From: Flavihumibacter solisilvae
GTDB lineage: Bacteria > Bacteroidota > Bacteroidia > Chitinophagales > Chitinophagaceae
Direction: 5' to 3'
Assembly: GCF_000814475.1 (NCBI RefSeq)
Contig: NZ_JSVC01000029.1
Coordinates: 1-42,581 of the forward strand
DNA: 42,581 nucleotides
The notes under the pieces are model-generated. The model was not told where the DNA came from. It ran no database searches and saw only the letters and a program-made list of their open reading frames with translations. Positions 16,838 through 25,030 of the stretch are shown piece after piece. The stretch's first letter is position 1. Each line of letters starts with the position of its first letter. The position numbers were made by a program, and so were the translations under genes.

Positions 16838-19318
16838 ATGGCGACCCGATTTATCCTGCTTTTTATTGTTTTATTCCTGTGCCGACAGCTGAATGGGCAG
16901 CAAACGCCCGGAAATGACAGCCTGTTGCCGCGGGACAGTGTGCCCCCGGGCGACAGTGTCGGCCGGCAATTGGTGACCGGGGAACGACTGAGCTCCGACT
17001 CTGTTTCCTCCCAGGTAGTGGTGAAGCTGGAACAACTTACTTCCGCCCTGAACAAAGTGAACGGGTTCCTGAAAAGAGGGCTGGATACTGCGGAAATTCA
17101 CCATGAATTACCCCGGATCAGGAACCTGCTGGATAATATTAAAACGGGACTTTATTCCAGTGAAGTGCCTCCTAACCTGAGAAGCCTTAATGCTTCCAAA
17201 ACCATACTGACCCAGGCCGCAGCGCAACTTGACGGCTGGCAGGCAGACCTGGAAAAATACCAGTCTGTTCTCAGGGATCTAAAAAATGAAATCAGCAACA
17301 TTGTAAATGATTCCGTATTTAAAAAACTGGCGGGTGATACCGCGTTGTTCAATTTTTACCTCTCACAGCTCACCGACCAGGGTAAAAAATGGACCGTCCT
17401 GCGTGAGCAATTCCGTGACCAGGTAAACAATATTTCCTTCCTACTTCACAATGTCGGCGTAACCTCAATTGAGGCAACGGACCTGATCGACGAGGTGAAT
17501 TACCGGATGAGTATGTTAAAGCGGAAAATGCTGACCAAGACCGAACCTTTTATCTGGGAGGTTACTTCGGCCGGACAGGATGGTCTCCTGCGGTCCATTG
17601 CCAGGTCAGTATTGCCAAACTGGCGACTTGTCCGGTATTACCTGAAAGATCACTGGAGCGGACCCCTGTTCATGCTTTCCCTGACAGGCCTGTTTGCGTT
17701 GTGGGTCCGGGCTAACCTCAGCAAGGTCCGGAAAATTGCAGCCAGCCAATTTGCACATCCACTCAAGTACCTGGGGAGAAGTTACATTTTGTCATCCCTG
17801 ATGCTCTTTTTCACAATTACACCATTTTTTTCTAGTAGTCCGCCTGCAGTTTACATTGAGATTCTCTGGGTAGTCATGATCCTTGTTGCCTCCCGGCTCG
17901 CCTGGCCTGACTGGTCCGTCAACTACCACCGGTACTGGCGCACAGTGGTGCTTGTTTTCCTGCTTGTCGGTTATGACAACCTGCTGATAAGTACTTCAGT
18001 GGGGGAACGATACGGAATGCTTGCGCTCAATATTGCTGCTATGGTTGCCGGCTGGCGCCTGTTCCGCGAAGTGAAACGGGAACCATTGCGGTACCCGGTT
18101 TTCCAGGATGAAGTTTTGTGGCTCTTTGTCGGAGCGAATGTGATTGCAATGATGCTTAATGTTTTCGGTCGTTTTACATTGTCGAAGCTGATCAGTAATG
18201 CTGCCGTGATCGGAATTGGTCAGGCATTGGCTTTCTACCTGCTCGTAGAGATCATTATTGAAGCGTTTTATCTTCATTATGAAGGTAACCGGCACAGTCG
18301 TACCGCGGCATTTTTCCTGCAACCCCGGGTAAAGGAAAAGTTCCGGAACCTCCTTGTTGTACTTGGAGTGATCTTCTGGCTGATGGCATTCCTGTGGAGC
18401 TTGAATATGATAGATACCACAACGGAACTCCTCAGTGATTTCCTGAGTACGTCCAGGAATATAGGCAGCATGGATTTTACGCTTGGCAGCATATTCATAT
18501 TCATGCTGGTTTTCTATATTTCCATTGTCATTTCCAACCTGCTGAATTTTTTCTTCGGCGGAAGTGAACAACATTTTGGAGCTGCAAGGAAGAGTAAGGT
18601 AGGTTCCTGGATCCTGGTGATCAGGTTATTTGTTATTTCTGTCGGATTCCTGCTTGCCATGGGAGCAGCCGGAATACCGCTTGACAAACTGGCTATCATT
18701 CTTGGCGCACTTGGTGTGGGTATCGGTTTTGGTTTACAGAATATTGTGAACAACCTCGTCAGCGGTATAATTCTCGCATTCGAAAAACCTATGGATGTCG
18801 GGGATGTGATTGAGATCGGGACCAATTCAGGAAGGGTGAAAGAAGTGGGGATCCGCAGCAGCAAGATCAGCACATTTGATGGGGCGGAAATCATAGTTCC
18901 TAACGGAGATTTCATTTCGCAGCGCCTGATCAACTGGACGCATAGTAACTCTTACAGGCGCATCGACCTGACGATAGGAGTCGCCTATGGAACCGATCTC
19001 GATATCGCCCAGCAAACCATTCAGCAGGTTCTCGACGGGGAAAAAGACATTGTGGCCCAGCCAGCGCCTGCGATCTTATGGAATGAAATGGGGAATAACG
19101 CGGTAATGGTTAAGGTCTATTTCTGGACCAGTGATTTCGACAGCTGGGTCAACCTGAAAAGCAAGATGATCAAAGCCATTTACAACAGGTTTGGCGAAAA
19201 AGGAATCAATATACCTTTTCCGCAACAGGATCTTCACATCCGTTCGGTTGATATCGATGTATTGCGAAGGTGGCGGGAATTCGATGGAACAGAAGAAGAA
19301 AATGAAAATGCTAAATAA
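16838..19318 (+). CDS. large MscS-type mechanosensitive channel
   Basis: Inner-membrane channel that opens under membrane tension and releases solutes on osmotic downshock. At 826 residues it resembles the long MscK/YbiO-type channels rather than the 286-residue MscS. Residues 1-20 are a signal peptide ending LNGQQ, followed by a Ser/Asp/Pro-rich linker and a helical, coiled-coil periplasmic domain to about 250. About eight helices follow, then the conserved pore helix ILGALGVGIGFGLQNIV (about 620-637) and the beta domain with FEKPMDVGDVIEIG, VPNGDFIS and NWTHSN (about 650-705). The last 100 residues form the cytoplasmic alpha/beta cage. It stands alone, divergent from valS, with no clear promoter match in 16713-16837 on this strand. 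Confidence 0.93.
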   Translation: MATRFILLFIVLFLCRQLNGQQTPGNDSLLPRDSVPPGDSVGRQLVTGERLSSDSVSSQVVVKLEQLTSALNKVNGFLKRGLDTAEIHHELPRIRNLLDNIKTGLYSSEVPPNLRSLNASKTILTQAAAQLDGWQADLEKYQSVLRDLKNEISNIVNDSVFKKLAGDTALFNFYLSQLTDQGKKWTVLREQFRDQVNNISFLLHNVGVTSIEATDLIDEVNYRMSMLKRKMLTKTEPFIWEVTSAGQDGLLRSIARSVLPNWRLVRYYLKDHWSGPLFMLSLTGLFALWVRANLSKVRKIAASQFAHPLKYLGRSYILSSLMLFFTITPFFSSSPPAVYIEILWVVMILVASRLAWPDWSVNYHRYWRTVVLVFLLVGYDNLLISTSVGERYGMLALNIAAMVAGWRLFREVKREPLRYPVFQDEVLWLFVGANVIAMMLNVFGRFTLSKLISNAAVIGIGQALAFYLLVEIIIEAFYLHYEGNRHSRTAAFFLQPRVKEKFRNLLVVLGVIFWLMAFLWSLNMIDTTTELLSDFLSTSRNIGSMDFTLGSIFIFMLVFYISIVISNLLNFFFGGSEQHFGAARKSKVGSWILVIRLFVISVGFLLAMGAAGIPLDKLAIILGALGVGIGFGLQNIVNNLVSGIILAFEKPMDVGDVIEIGTNSGRVKEVGIRSSKISTFDGAEIIVPNGDFISQRLINWTHSNSYRRIDLTIGVAYGTDLDIAQQTIQQVLDGEKDIVAQPAPAILWNEMGNNAVMVKVYFWTSDFDSWVNLKSKMIKAIYNRFGEKGINIPFPQQDLHIRSVDIDVLRRWREFDGTEEENENAK

Positions 19319-19349
19319 TTTAGTCCGATCGTGTTGATTGTTATATTTG
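19319..19349 (+). promoter_or_regulatory. promoter giving a leaderless or near-leaderless mRNA
   Basis: TTTA (19319-19322), 19 nt, then TATATTTG (19342-19349), a perfect TAnnTTTG. The GTG start codon at 19354 lies only four nt after the -7 element, so transcription should begin at or next to the start codon. Confidence 0.5.
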
Positions 19350-19353
19350 CAGT

Positions 19354-20697
19354 GTGTTCGCTATTGTCGACATAGAAACTACTGGTGGTTTTGCCACATC
19401 AAACGGGATAACTGAAATAGCCATCATTCTCCATAATGGGAGGGAGGTGGAAGGTTATTATTCCACCCTTGTTAATCCACGTCAGCTTATCCCAAGGTAT
19501 GTGACAGCATTAACAGGGATAAATAATGATATGGTTGCTGGAGCCCCGGTATTTGAGGAAGTTGCAGAGACCGTTAATAACCTGCTCGACGGACGGATCT
19601 TTGTAGCCCATAATGTAAATTTCGACTACTCATTTCTCAAGCAGCAGCTTGAGAACTGCGGCTATCCGTTCCAGTTAAAAAAACTATGCACCGTCAGGAT
19701 TGCGAGAAAATTATACTCCGGCCTTCCGAGTTACAGCCTGGGCAATCTTTGCAGGTCATTGGGGATTGATCTGCAAAACAGGCACCGTGCAGAAGGTGAT
19801 GCAAGGGCTACGGCTACACTGTTTGAAAAAATGCTGCGTGATGATGAAAAGGGGATGATAGCATCTATGATGAAGGGAAGGAGTGCGGAACAATACCTGC
19901 CGCCAAACCTGCCGCTTGCTGATATCCAGGCTCTGCCATTTTCCCCTGGTGTTTATTATTTCGAAAATGAAAAGAAGGAAGTTATTTATATCGGGAAGGC
20001 TGTCAATCTTAACAACAGGGTAAAAAGTCATTTTTCCAACAATGATGGCGGTCGCCGTAAACAGGAACTGCTTCGCCAGGTGCACCACATCCGGTATACG
20101 GTCTGCTGCAGTGAATTGATGGCGCTCATCCTTGAAAGCCAGGAGATCCGGCGGTTATGGCCGGCGTTCAACCGAAGCCAAAAGAAATATCATCATAAAT
20201 ACGGCTTGTATTCATACGAAGACGGCAGGGGTTATCTGAGGCTTGTAATTGAAAAGAAACGGCCACATTTACCCGCCATTTATACTTTCGACTGGTTACC
20301 GGAGGGACAGGCATTTATCCGCAAACTTACAGCCGCGGCCTGCGGTGCAAATGAAGTGCAATCTCATGTGGAGGAACAGGTAATAGAAGAACCTGCTGAA
20401 TCCTATAACAAGAGGATTAACGACGCCATATCAGACATGAAGAGGCAACTCCCGACATTTGTGCTGGTCGAAAAGGACCTGTTCGCCGGAAAGGACTACG
20501 CGGTTTATGTAGTGGAAAAAGGAAGATTTTATGGAATGGGATACACCTGCGATCCATTTGGGATCCCATTGACCATCGAGGAATGGAAAAAGAATATCGA
20601 CCCGTCCGCAGATAACGACTATATACGCGGATTGCTTTACCAGTTTGCAGGTAAAAATTCCATCACCCGGTTAAATATTCAGGAAGCGAAGCCTTAA
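19354..20697 (+). CDS. DnaQ-like 3'-5' exonuclease fused to GIY-YIG nuclease
   Basis: Two nuclease domains in one 447-residue protein. Residues 1-165 form a DEDDh exonuclease like the epsilon subunit of DNA polymerase III: DIET (Asp6, Glu8), HNVNFDYSFL (Asp91) and HRAEGD (His144, Asp149). Residues about 196-280 form a UvrC/Cho-type GIY-YIG nuclease: GVYYF (199-203), YIGKA (212-216), Arg222, and ESQEIRRLWPAFN with catalytic Glu261. The C-terminal 160 residues match no domain I recognise. Such fusions occur in Bacteroidota and Actinobacteria and are presumed to act in DNA repair. Start GTG 19354 is forced, because the first active-site Asp is residue 6. The gene is monocistronic. Confidence 0.9.
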   Translation: MFAIVDIETTGGFATSNGITEIAIILHNGREVEGYYSTLVNPRQLIPRYVTALTGINNDMVAGAPVFEEVAETVNNLLDGRIFVAHNVNFDYSFLKQQLENCGYPFQLKKLCTVRIARKLYSGLPSYSLGNLCRSLGIDLQNRHRAEGDARATATLFEKMLRDDEKGMIASMMKGRSAEQYLPPNLPLADIQALPFSPGVYYFENEKKEVIYIGKAVNLNNRVKSHFSNNDGGRRKQELLRQVHHIRYTVCCSELMALILESQEIRRLWPAFNRSQKKYHHKYGLYSYEDGRGYLRLVIEKKRPHLPAIYTFDWLPEGQAFIRKLTAAACGANEVQSHVEEQVIEEPAESYNKRINDAISDMKRQLPTFVLVEKDLFAGKDYAVYVVEKGRFYGMGYTCDPFGIPLTIEEWKKNIDPSADNDYIRGLLYQFAGKNSITRLNIQEAKP

Positions 20698-20742
20698 CCA
20701 GGAAGTTCGGTTCTGCCGGCCGGGGTTAACTGTTTTCGATAA

Positions 20743-20850
20743 CTATTTCCAGACGAAATATGTAATTGCTGCAATGGCTCCATACAAAGCCAGAACAATT
20801 AAAAACAGTTTGCCGGTACTGGCATGGGATAGGTCAAAAATACGTCTCAT
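20743..20850 (-). CDS. 35-residue single-helix membrane peptide (candidate)
   Basis: A small open frame read directly from the DNA: ATG at 20848-20850, TAG at 20743-20745. It encodes 35 residues. A short polar N-terminus begins MRRIFDLSHAS and contains two Arg. It is followed by one hydrophobic helix (KLFLIVLALYGAIAAITYF, 14-32) and a Lys at the end (VWK). The basic start, single clean transmembrane helix and short tail resemble real small membrane proteins of bacteria. It lies in an otherwise empty 338-bp gap, downstream of and convergent with the nuclease fusion gene. No Shine-Dalgarno or TAnnTTTG box was found in front of it. I do not recognise the family; chance cannot be excluded. Confidence 0.45.
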   Translation of the reverse strand: MRRIFDLSHASTGKLFLIVLALYGAIAAITYFVWK

Positions 20851-21035
20851 AGTAAACCATTTATGCGTGAAAAAATGATTGCACGGTAAAAATTATGGTT
20901 TCAAGGGATGTGTGGGTAGGGGGGATAAGGTTTTCTTATCTGCAGCCAATGTAGTTAAAAATGCGACAATTTCCAATTTTTCGCAAAAAAATTCTTTAGT
21001 GTAAAACGTTGTATTTTAGGCTAAAGGCATACGTT
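20851..21035. other. non-coding stretch before the esterase gene
   Basis: A gap holding no gene I can support. It contains a G-rich run (20917-20924), a small hairpin GATAAG/CTTATC (20924-20940), the weak minus-strand hairpin at 20957-20985, and TATTTTAG (21012-21019), a seven-of-eight match to a -7 element, 16 nt before the esterase ATG. Confidence 0.4.
20957..20985 (-). terminator. weak candidate terminator, minus strand
   Basis: Read on the minus strand, TGCGA (20985-20981) pairs with TCGCA (20966-20962), with an inner AATT/AATT stem, and is followed by TTTTT (20961-20957). The stem is short and AT-rich. It could end transcripts running on from clpS-aat, antisense through the esterase gene. 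Confidence 0.3.
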
Positions 21036-21767
21036 ATGAACCGACAGCTAACATCCTGGTTTAGTCCCTCCCTTCAGAAAGAAATGCCACTCGCTGTTTA
21101 TGGTCACTATGGATTTGCACTTCTCCTTATTCCCACAGCTGCAGCTGACTACCTTGAATACGAAAGATTCCAGCTGTTGGATTCAATTCGTCCCTATATA
21201 GAATCGGGTAAAGTGAAAGTATTCTCCATCGACAGCATAAATAACGAGAGCTGGATGAACAACAGCATGGACCCCCGGCATAAGTCCGTTCGCCATCAAC
21301 AGTGGAATCAGTATGTTTACTCGGATGTCATTCCATTTATTAAAACGCAAACCAGCGAGGATACTGCCATCATTACTTCCGGCGCTTCATTTGGCGCGCT
21401 TCACTCTGCCAACCTGTTCTTCAAAAGACCGGATCTCATCAACGGATGTATTGCCATGAGTGGAGTATATGACCTTACCGAATATACCAAAGGATATTTT
21501 GACGAAGATGTCTATTACAACAGTCCATGCCATTACCTGCCGAATCTTACCGATCATGGCATTCTCGAACAAATAAGGAAGAGCAGCCATATCCACATTT
21601 TAAGCGGATCGGGCGATTATGAGGATCCTGATGCGGCAAGACGACTGTCCGGCATCCTGTATAACAAGGGTATTTGGTATGAGCTGGATATCTGGGGGAA
21701 GGATATGACCCATGACTGGCCGACCTGGCGTGCCATGTTACCGCATTATCTGGCTTCCAGGTTTTGA
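21036..21767 (+). CDS. alpha/beta-hydrolase, putative esterase (COG4947-like)
   Basis: Cytoplasmic serine hydrolase of 243 residues with no signal peptide. The nucleophile elbow is SGASFGA with Ser118, the acid is probably Asp194 or Asp197 in GSGDYEDP, and the histidine is His226 in MTHDWPTW. The order and spacing fit the esterase D/PF00756 fold. ATG 21036 was chosen over a TTG 27 bases upstream, because the longer form adds residues of no family character and runs into the -7-like box. The substrate is unknown. The last 22 bases overlap the convergent aat gene, so the two 3' ends share DNA. Confidence 0.85.
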   Translation: MNRQLTSWFSPSLQKEMPLAVYGHYGFALLLIPTAAADYLEYERFQLLDSIRPYIESGKVKVFSIDSINNESWMNNSMDPRHKSVRHQQWNQYVYSDVIPFIKTQTSEDTAIITSGASFGALHSANLFFKRPDLINGCIAMSGVYDLTEYTKGYFDEDVYYNSPCHYLPNLTDHGILEQIRKSSHIHILSGSGDYEDPDAARRLSGILYNKGIWYELDIWGKDMTHDWPTWRAMLPHYLASRF

Positions 21768-22387
21768 AGAAATGCTGACCTTGGAATCATTCTTGCGCCA
21801 AGGCTTTCGAGGTGTTCTGTATACACCTGGCAATCGATCAGTTGTACTCCTTCTTTCTGCAGGAATTTCACCCAATTGATAAAGGCGAATTTGCTTGCAT
21901 TGCTCGTGTGTGAGAACATACTCTCCCCGCAAAACACTTTGCCAATCCGCAAGCCGTACAAGCCACCGGCAAGCTGGTCAGCTTCCCAGGCTTCTGCACT
22001 AAATGCATACCCCATTTCATGGAGCTGAGTGTAAGAGCGGATCATTTCTTCATTGATCCATGAGCCTCTCTGCCCGGTTCGTTTTACCTGGCGGCAATGT
22101 TTCATTACCTGTGAGAATGCTTCATTTATACTGAAACGAAAACGATTGCCATTCAGAACCGGACGCATACTACGGCTGATTTTAAGTTCAGCCGGGAAAA
22201 GCACAAAACGGGGATCCGGACTCCACCAGAGAATTGGTTCATCCTCATACCATGGAAATATTCCCTGTCTGTACGCTGCCAGCAGCCGTTGGGGGGACAA
22301 GTCACCACCGATAGCCAGGAGTCCGTCGGGTTCTGCCTGACTGACCGGCGGAAATTGAGGGGAGCGATCCAGGAAAACTAATGCCAT
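21746..22387 (-). CDS. aat: leucyl/phenylalanyl-tRNA--protein transferase
   Basis: Adds Leu or Phe from aminoacyl-tRNA to the N-terminus of proteins beginning with Arg or Lys (EC 2.3.2.6), making them substrates of ClpS-ClpAP/ClpCP. The 213-residue protein has the family landmarks GLLAIGGDLSP (22-32), YRQGIFPWY (39-47) and WWSPDPR (53-59). ATG 22387 was chosen because homologues begin close to the FLDRSPQFPP segment; a start 27 bases upstream would lie inside clpS. The gene begins one base after the clpS stop codon, so clpS and aat form one operon. Its 3' end overlaps the esterase gene by 22 bases. Confidence 0.95.
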   Translation of the reverse strand: MALVFLDRSPQFPPVSQAEPDGLLAIGGDLSPQRLLAAYRQGIFPWYEDEPILWWSPDPRFVLFPAELKISRSMRPVLNGNRFRFSINEAFSQVMKHCRQVKRTGQRGSWINEEMIRSYTQLHEMGYAFSAEAWEADQLAGGLYGLRIGKVFCGESMFSHTSNASKFAFINWVKFLQKEGVQLIDCQVYTEHLESLGARMIPRSAFLQNLEAR

Positions 22388-22388
22388 A

Positions 22389-22688
22389 TTATGCAGTGAC
22401 TTCAATTGTTGCACCGATGCCCCGTTCGGTTATGGCATCACACATTGGTTTCAGTTCGTCAAATTCACCATTTTTCACTGCATATTTTCCCTGGGTATGA
22501 ATTAGCAATGCACATTGCTCTGCCTGCTCTGAAGTATGTCCGCATACAGCGATAAGTGTTTCAATCACCCAATCAAAGGTGTTGACCTCATCATTCCACA
22601 CAATTAACTGGAATGGTGTTGCTGTTTCGGTTAATACTTCCACCGATTCATTTACTTCATGTTCATGCTGTTCTTTATAATTCAACAT
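22389..22688 (-). CDS. clpS: ATP-dependent Clp protease adaptor ClpS
   Basis: Adaptor that binds N-terminal Leu, Phe, Tyr or Trp and hands the protein to the Clp ATPase. 99 residues, with a flexible N-terminal tail (1-24) that engages the Clp ATPase and a folded core (about 25-99). The binding pocket signature is visible: WNDEVNTFDWVIETL (31-45), with Asn32 and Asp33 for the alpha-amino group, and His64 in LIHTQGKYAV. It lies directly upstream of aat in the same operon, which joins recognition and tagging of N-degrons. No clpA or clpC gene is in this window. A -7 element lies 16 nt upstream. Confidence 0.95.
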   Translation of the reverse strand: MLNYKEQHEHEVNESVEVLTETATPFQLIVWNDEVNTFDWVIETLIAVCGHTSEQAEQCALLIHTQGKYAVKNGEFDELKPMCDAITERGIGATIEVTA

Positions 22689-22704
22689 CGAAAGGGCTTT
22701 CCTG

Positions 22705-22712
22705 CAAATTTA
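22705..22712 (-). promoter_or_regulatory. -7 promoter element of clpS-aat
   Basis: TAAATTTG on the minus strand, a full match to TAnnTTTG, 16 nt before the clpS ATG. A TTTG lies only 11 nt further up, too close for a normal -33 element, so only the -7 part is supported. Confidence 0.45.
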
Positions 22713-22808
22713 AAAATTCCTGCCAAAGCGCCTATTTTGAAGAATAAATTGGCAGGTTGAATTGTCAAGTCGTAGTATTTTTAGCATGGCATTAACCTGT
22801 TAATCAAT

Positions 22809-24827
22809 ATGAAGGAGCCGTTGACCGATGAGAAGGGTAATAAAGACAAAGCCCCTGAAAAAACAATAGTTCTGCCGGTTCAACTGGCAGAAAACGGACT
22901 CGATTTTCTAATTGAACTGGTAAAACAGATACGCCCGGCGTCTCCGCGCAGAATCGCTGAAGCTGAAAGTAATTTCCGTTCAATGCTTCATCAGCTTCAG
23001 CATGATGTTGGTACGCTGGTATCGATCAGGACCGCGATCAGGAACCTGTTTTTTAAAAGCGAATTGCTTCCGGCCCTGGTAGCAAGCGGACTCATTGGTT
23101 CCCGTGGATTTGTACAGGAGTTGGGTGGGAAACTTAAACATAAGATCCTTCCTGAGCTGCGACAGCCATCGGATTTCCTTTTTGTACTGAGCCGCGTATT
23201 TTACAAACCTACCGACTATATATGGGTAAGTGAAATTGACCGGGAACTTTGGAAAAGGTTTTTCAGGTTGCTGCGGGTTCACATCAGGATTAATGACCGG
23301 CAACTTACAGATCAGCTGCGACAAGCGTTGCTTATTCTTTCATTCAGGATCGCTACACTCGGTCTTGAAAAAGAAGTTGCCAACCGGCTCAGCGCCAACA
23401 AAGATGCAAACAGTCCTTTCCTTGAACAGAACAGGCTCGTGATCAGGTATCTCGATGATCCTGATGCAGACGAAAAATACATCCAGGTATTACTGAATAA
23501 CCTGCAGGAACAGCTTTACAACTGCAGGCAAAGCATTGTATGGCTGCGTGATCAGCGGTTATATCATGGTACAAGTCTCGCACAGACTTTTCTTACCGTA
23601 AGAATTCTCCAGATGATCGACAGGATGCTGATCATTTCGGATGTGCTTGATCGTGACAACCATCTTAATGAAGACCGGTTCATTGAATATTTTATAACGG
23701 TTATCACGAATGAAAATAAGCAGAACAGCCTGCGTGGTTTCCTGTCAGACAACCTTGGCCTGCTTGCATACCAGATAGCGGAACACAAAGGAAAAAAAGG
23801 GGAGAAATATATCACTTCCAACCGCAGCGAGTTCAGGCAGCTGTATCGCAGTGCGGCGGGTGGTGGCTTTATTATCAGTGTAGTTGCGATAATTAAAAAC
23901 CTTCTATCAAAACTTACCCTGGCGCCATTCTGGATGGGTTTTATATACAGCACCAACTATGCCGCAGGCTTTATGCTGATGGATCGCACCAATACCACCC
24001 TGGCAACCAAGCAACCTGCCTATACGGCTTCAGCAGTGGCAAGTTCGCTTGACAGTAAAAAGCTGAAAGGGAAGCCAGACCTGAAGAACCTGGCAATAAC
24101 AATTGGCGATGTCTCCCGCAGCCAGATCGCTTCGTTCGCCGGTAACCTTGTTGTTGTGTTTCCATTTACTTACTTTCTTGTATGGCTGATGGACCGGTTC
24201 ATGGGCTACAGGATAGTTAATGGTGAAGAAGCATTCAGTTTACTAGAGCAACAACATCCATTTCACAGCTGGTCATTGCTGTATGCCTGTTTTACAGGCG
24301 GATTCCTGTTTCTAAGTGGTATCATTTCCGGTTATGTTGAGAATCATATTGTTTACGGGCAGCTGACGGAGCGGCTGAGGAACCATCCGGTGCTTAGCCA
24401 AACCATGTCTGCAAGGCGATTGAACCGGATGGTTGATTATATGAATGTCTATTCAGGCGCATTTACGGGTAGTATTGCACTTGGATTTTTCCTGGGCATG
24501 TCGGCCGTAGTAGGAAAGATCTTCGGAATCCCTTTTGATATCCGTCATATCACCATTTCTTCCGGTAACGCAGCGATCGGCTTTTATGGCATTGAACAAC
24601 CTGTTTCCTATGCCTACCTGGCCGCGGTGTTTCTCGGAGTACTGGGAATAGGTTTCCTGAATTTTTTTGTCAGCTTCTCACTCGCATTTTTTGTGGCAGT
24701 GAAATCAAGAGGTATTCACCTGAGGGATTATCCTGAACTGATTGGATTTATCTGGCGTTATTTCCGAAAGTATCCTATGGATTTCGTTTATCCGCCAGGC
24801 CGTCGCCGGGATACAAATGATATCTGA
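22809..24827 (+). CDS. Gcr family membrane protein ('site-specific recombinase')
   Basis: A 672-residue protein of the family named for the gonococcal Gcr 'site-specific recombinase' (PF10136). Residues 1-345 are soluble and mainly helical. From about 350 onward there are five or six hydrophobic helices, including GGGFIISVVAIIKNLL, AGNLVVVFPFTYFLVWL, FTGGFLFLSGIISGYV and YLAAVFLGVLGIGFLNFFVSF, ending in a basic tail (YPPGRRRD). No Ser-recombinase or Tyr-recombinase active site (R..HxxR..Y) is visible. The recombinase name is therefore unsupported; it looks like an integral membrane protein of unknown function. It stands alone, and a terminator follows. Confidence 0.82.
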   Translation: MKEPLTDEKGNKDKAPEKTIVLPVQLAENGLDFLIELVKQIRPASPRRIAEAESNFRSMLHQLQHDVGTLVSIRTAIRNLFFKSELLPALVASGLIGSRGFVQELGGKLKHKILPELRQPSDFLFVLSRVFYKPTDYIWVSEIDRELWKRFFRLLRVHIRINDRQLTDQLRQALLILSFRIATLGLEKEVANRLSANKDANSPFLEQNRLVIRYLDDPDADEKYIQVLLNNLQEQLYNCRQSIVWLRDQRLYHGTSLAQTFLTVRILQMIDRMLIISDVLDRDNHLNEDRFIEYFITVITNENKQNSLRGFLSDNLGLLAYQIAEHKGKKGEKYITSNRSEFRQLYRSAAGGGFIISVVAIIKNLLSKLTLAPFWMGFIYSTNYAAGFMLMDRTNTTLATKQPAYTASAVASSLDSKKLKGKPDLKNLAITIGDVSRSQIASFAGNLVVVFPFTYFLVWLMDRFMGYRIVNGEEAFSLLEQQHPFHSWSLLYACFTGGFLFLSGIISGYVENHIVYGQLTERLRNHPVLSQTMSARRLNRMVDYMNVYSGAFTGSIALGFFLGMSAVVGKIFGIPFDIRHITISSGNAAIGFYGIEQPVSYAYLAAVFLGVLGIGFLNFFVSFSLAFFVAVKSRGIHLRDYPELIGFIWRYFRKYPMDFVYPPGRRRDTNDI

Positions 24828-24847
24828 TACATCCGCTGGTCAACTGC

Positions 24848-24880
24848 AAAAAAAAAGCCTTTTCATTTCTGAAAAGGCTT
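24848..24880 (-). terminator. intrinsic terminator of the tRNA-Val transcript
   Basis: Stem AAGCCTTTTC / GAAAAGGCTT (10 bp, 6-nt loop) at 24855-24880. Read on the minus strand it ends in a run of nine T (24848-24856), directly after the tRNA genes. It also lies just behind the plus-strand Gcr gene and may serve both. Confidence 0.85.
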
Positions 24881-24886
24881 CATTTG

Positions 24887-24961
24887 TGGGAGCACACGGA
24901 TTCGAACCGCGGACCCTCTGCTTGTAAGGCAGATGCTCTGAACCAGCTGAGCTATGCTCCC
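24887..24961 (-). tRNA. tRNA-Val (TAC)
   Basis: Full cloverleaf on the minus strand, 75 nt: acceptor GGGAGCA / TGCTCCC, D arm with AGCTGG, anticodon stem TCTGC / GCAGA around loop CTTACAA (anticodon TAC), T loop TTCGAAT, discriminator A. CCA is not encoded. Identical to the second copy 101 bp upstream in its transcript. Confidence 0.97.
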
Positions 24962-24964
24962 ATT

Positions 24965-24992
24965 GATCACCGAAGCCTTGGCGTAGGTGATC
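24965..24992. repeat. palindromic REP-like unit A
   Basis: 28-nt unit between the two tRNA-Val genes. Perfect outer arms GATCACC / GGTGATC enclose a 14-nt core GAAGCCTTGGCGTA, which itself folds with an inner GCC/GGC stem. It is the inverted counterpart of unit B at 25031-25058. Confidence 0.7.
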
Positions 24993-25030
24993 TGTAAAGA
25001 ACTTTATTGTCCATAAAATATATTTGGACT

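Noticed and set aside
17996-18574. 192-codon open frame antisense to the MscS gene
   Set aside because: It lies wholly inside a well-supported coding region, and its His/Gln/Glu-rich composition is what antisense reading of that gene gives.
22809-24827. Evidence for a mobile element from the 'recombinase' name
   Set aside because: No recombinase active site, terminal repeats, target duplications or other mobility genes are present.
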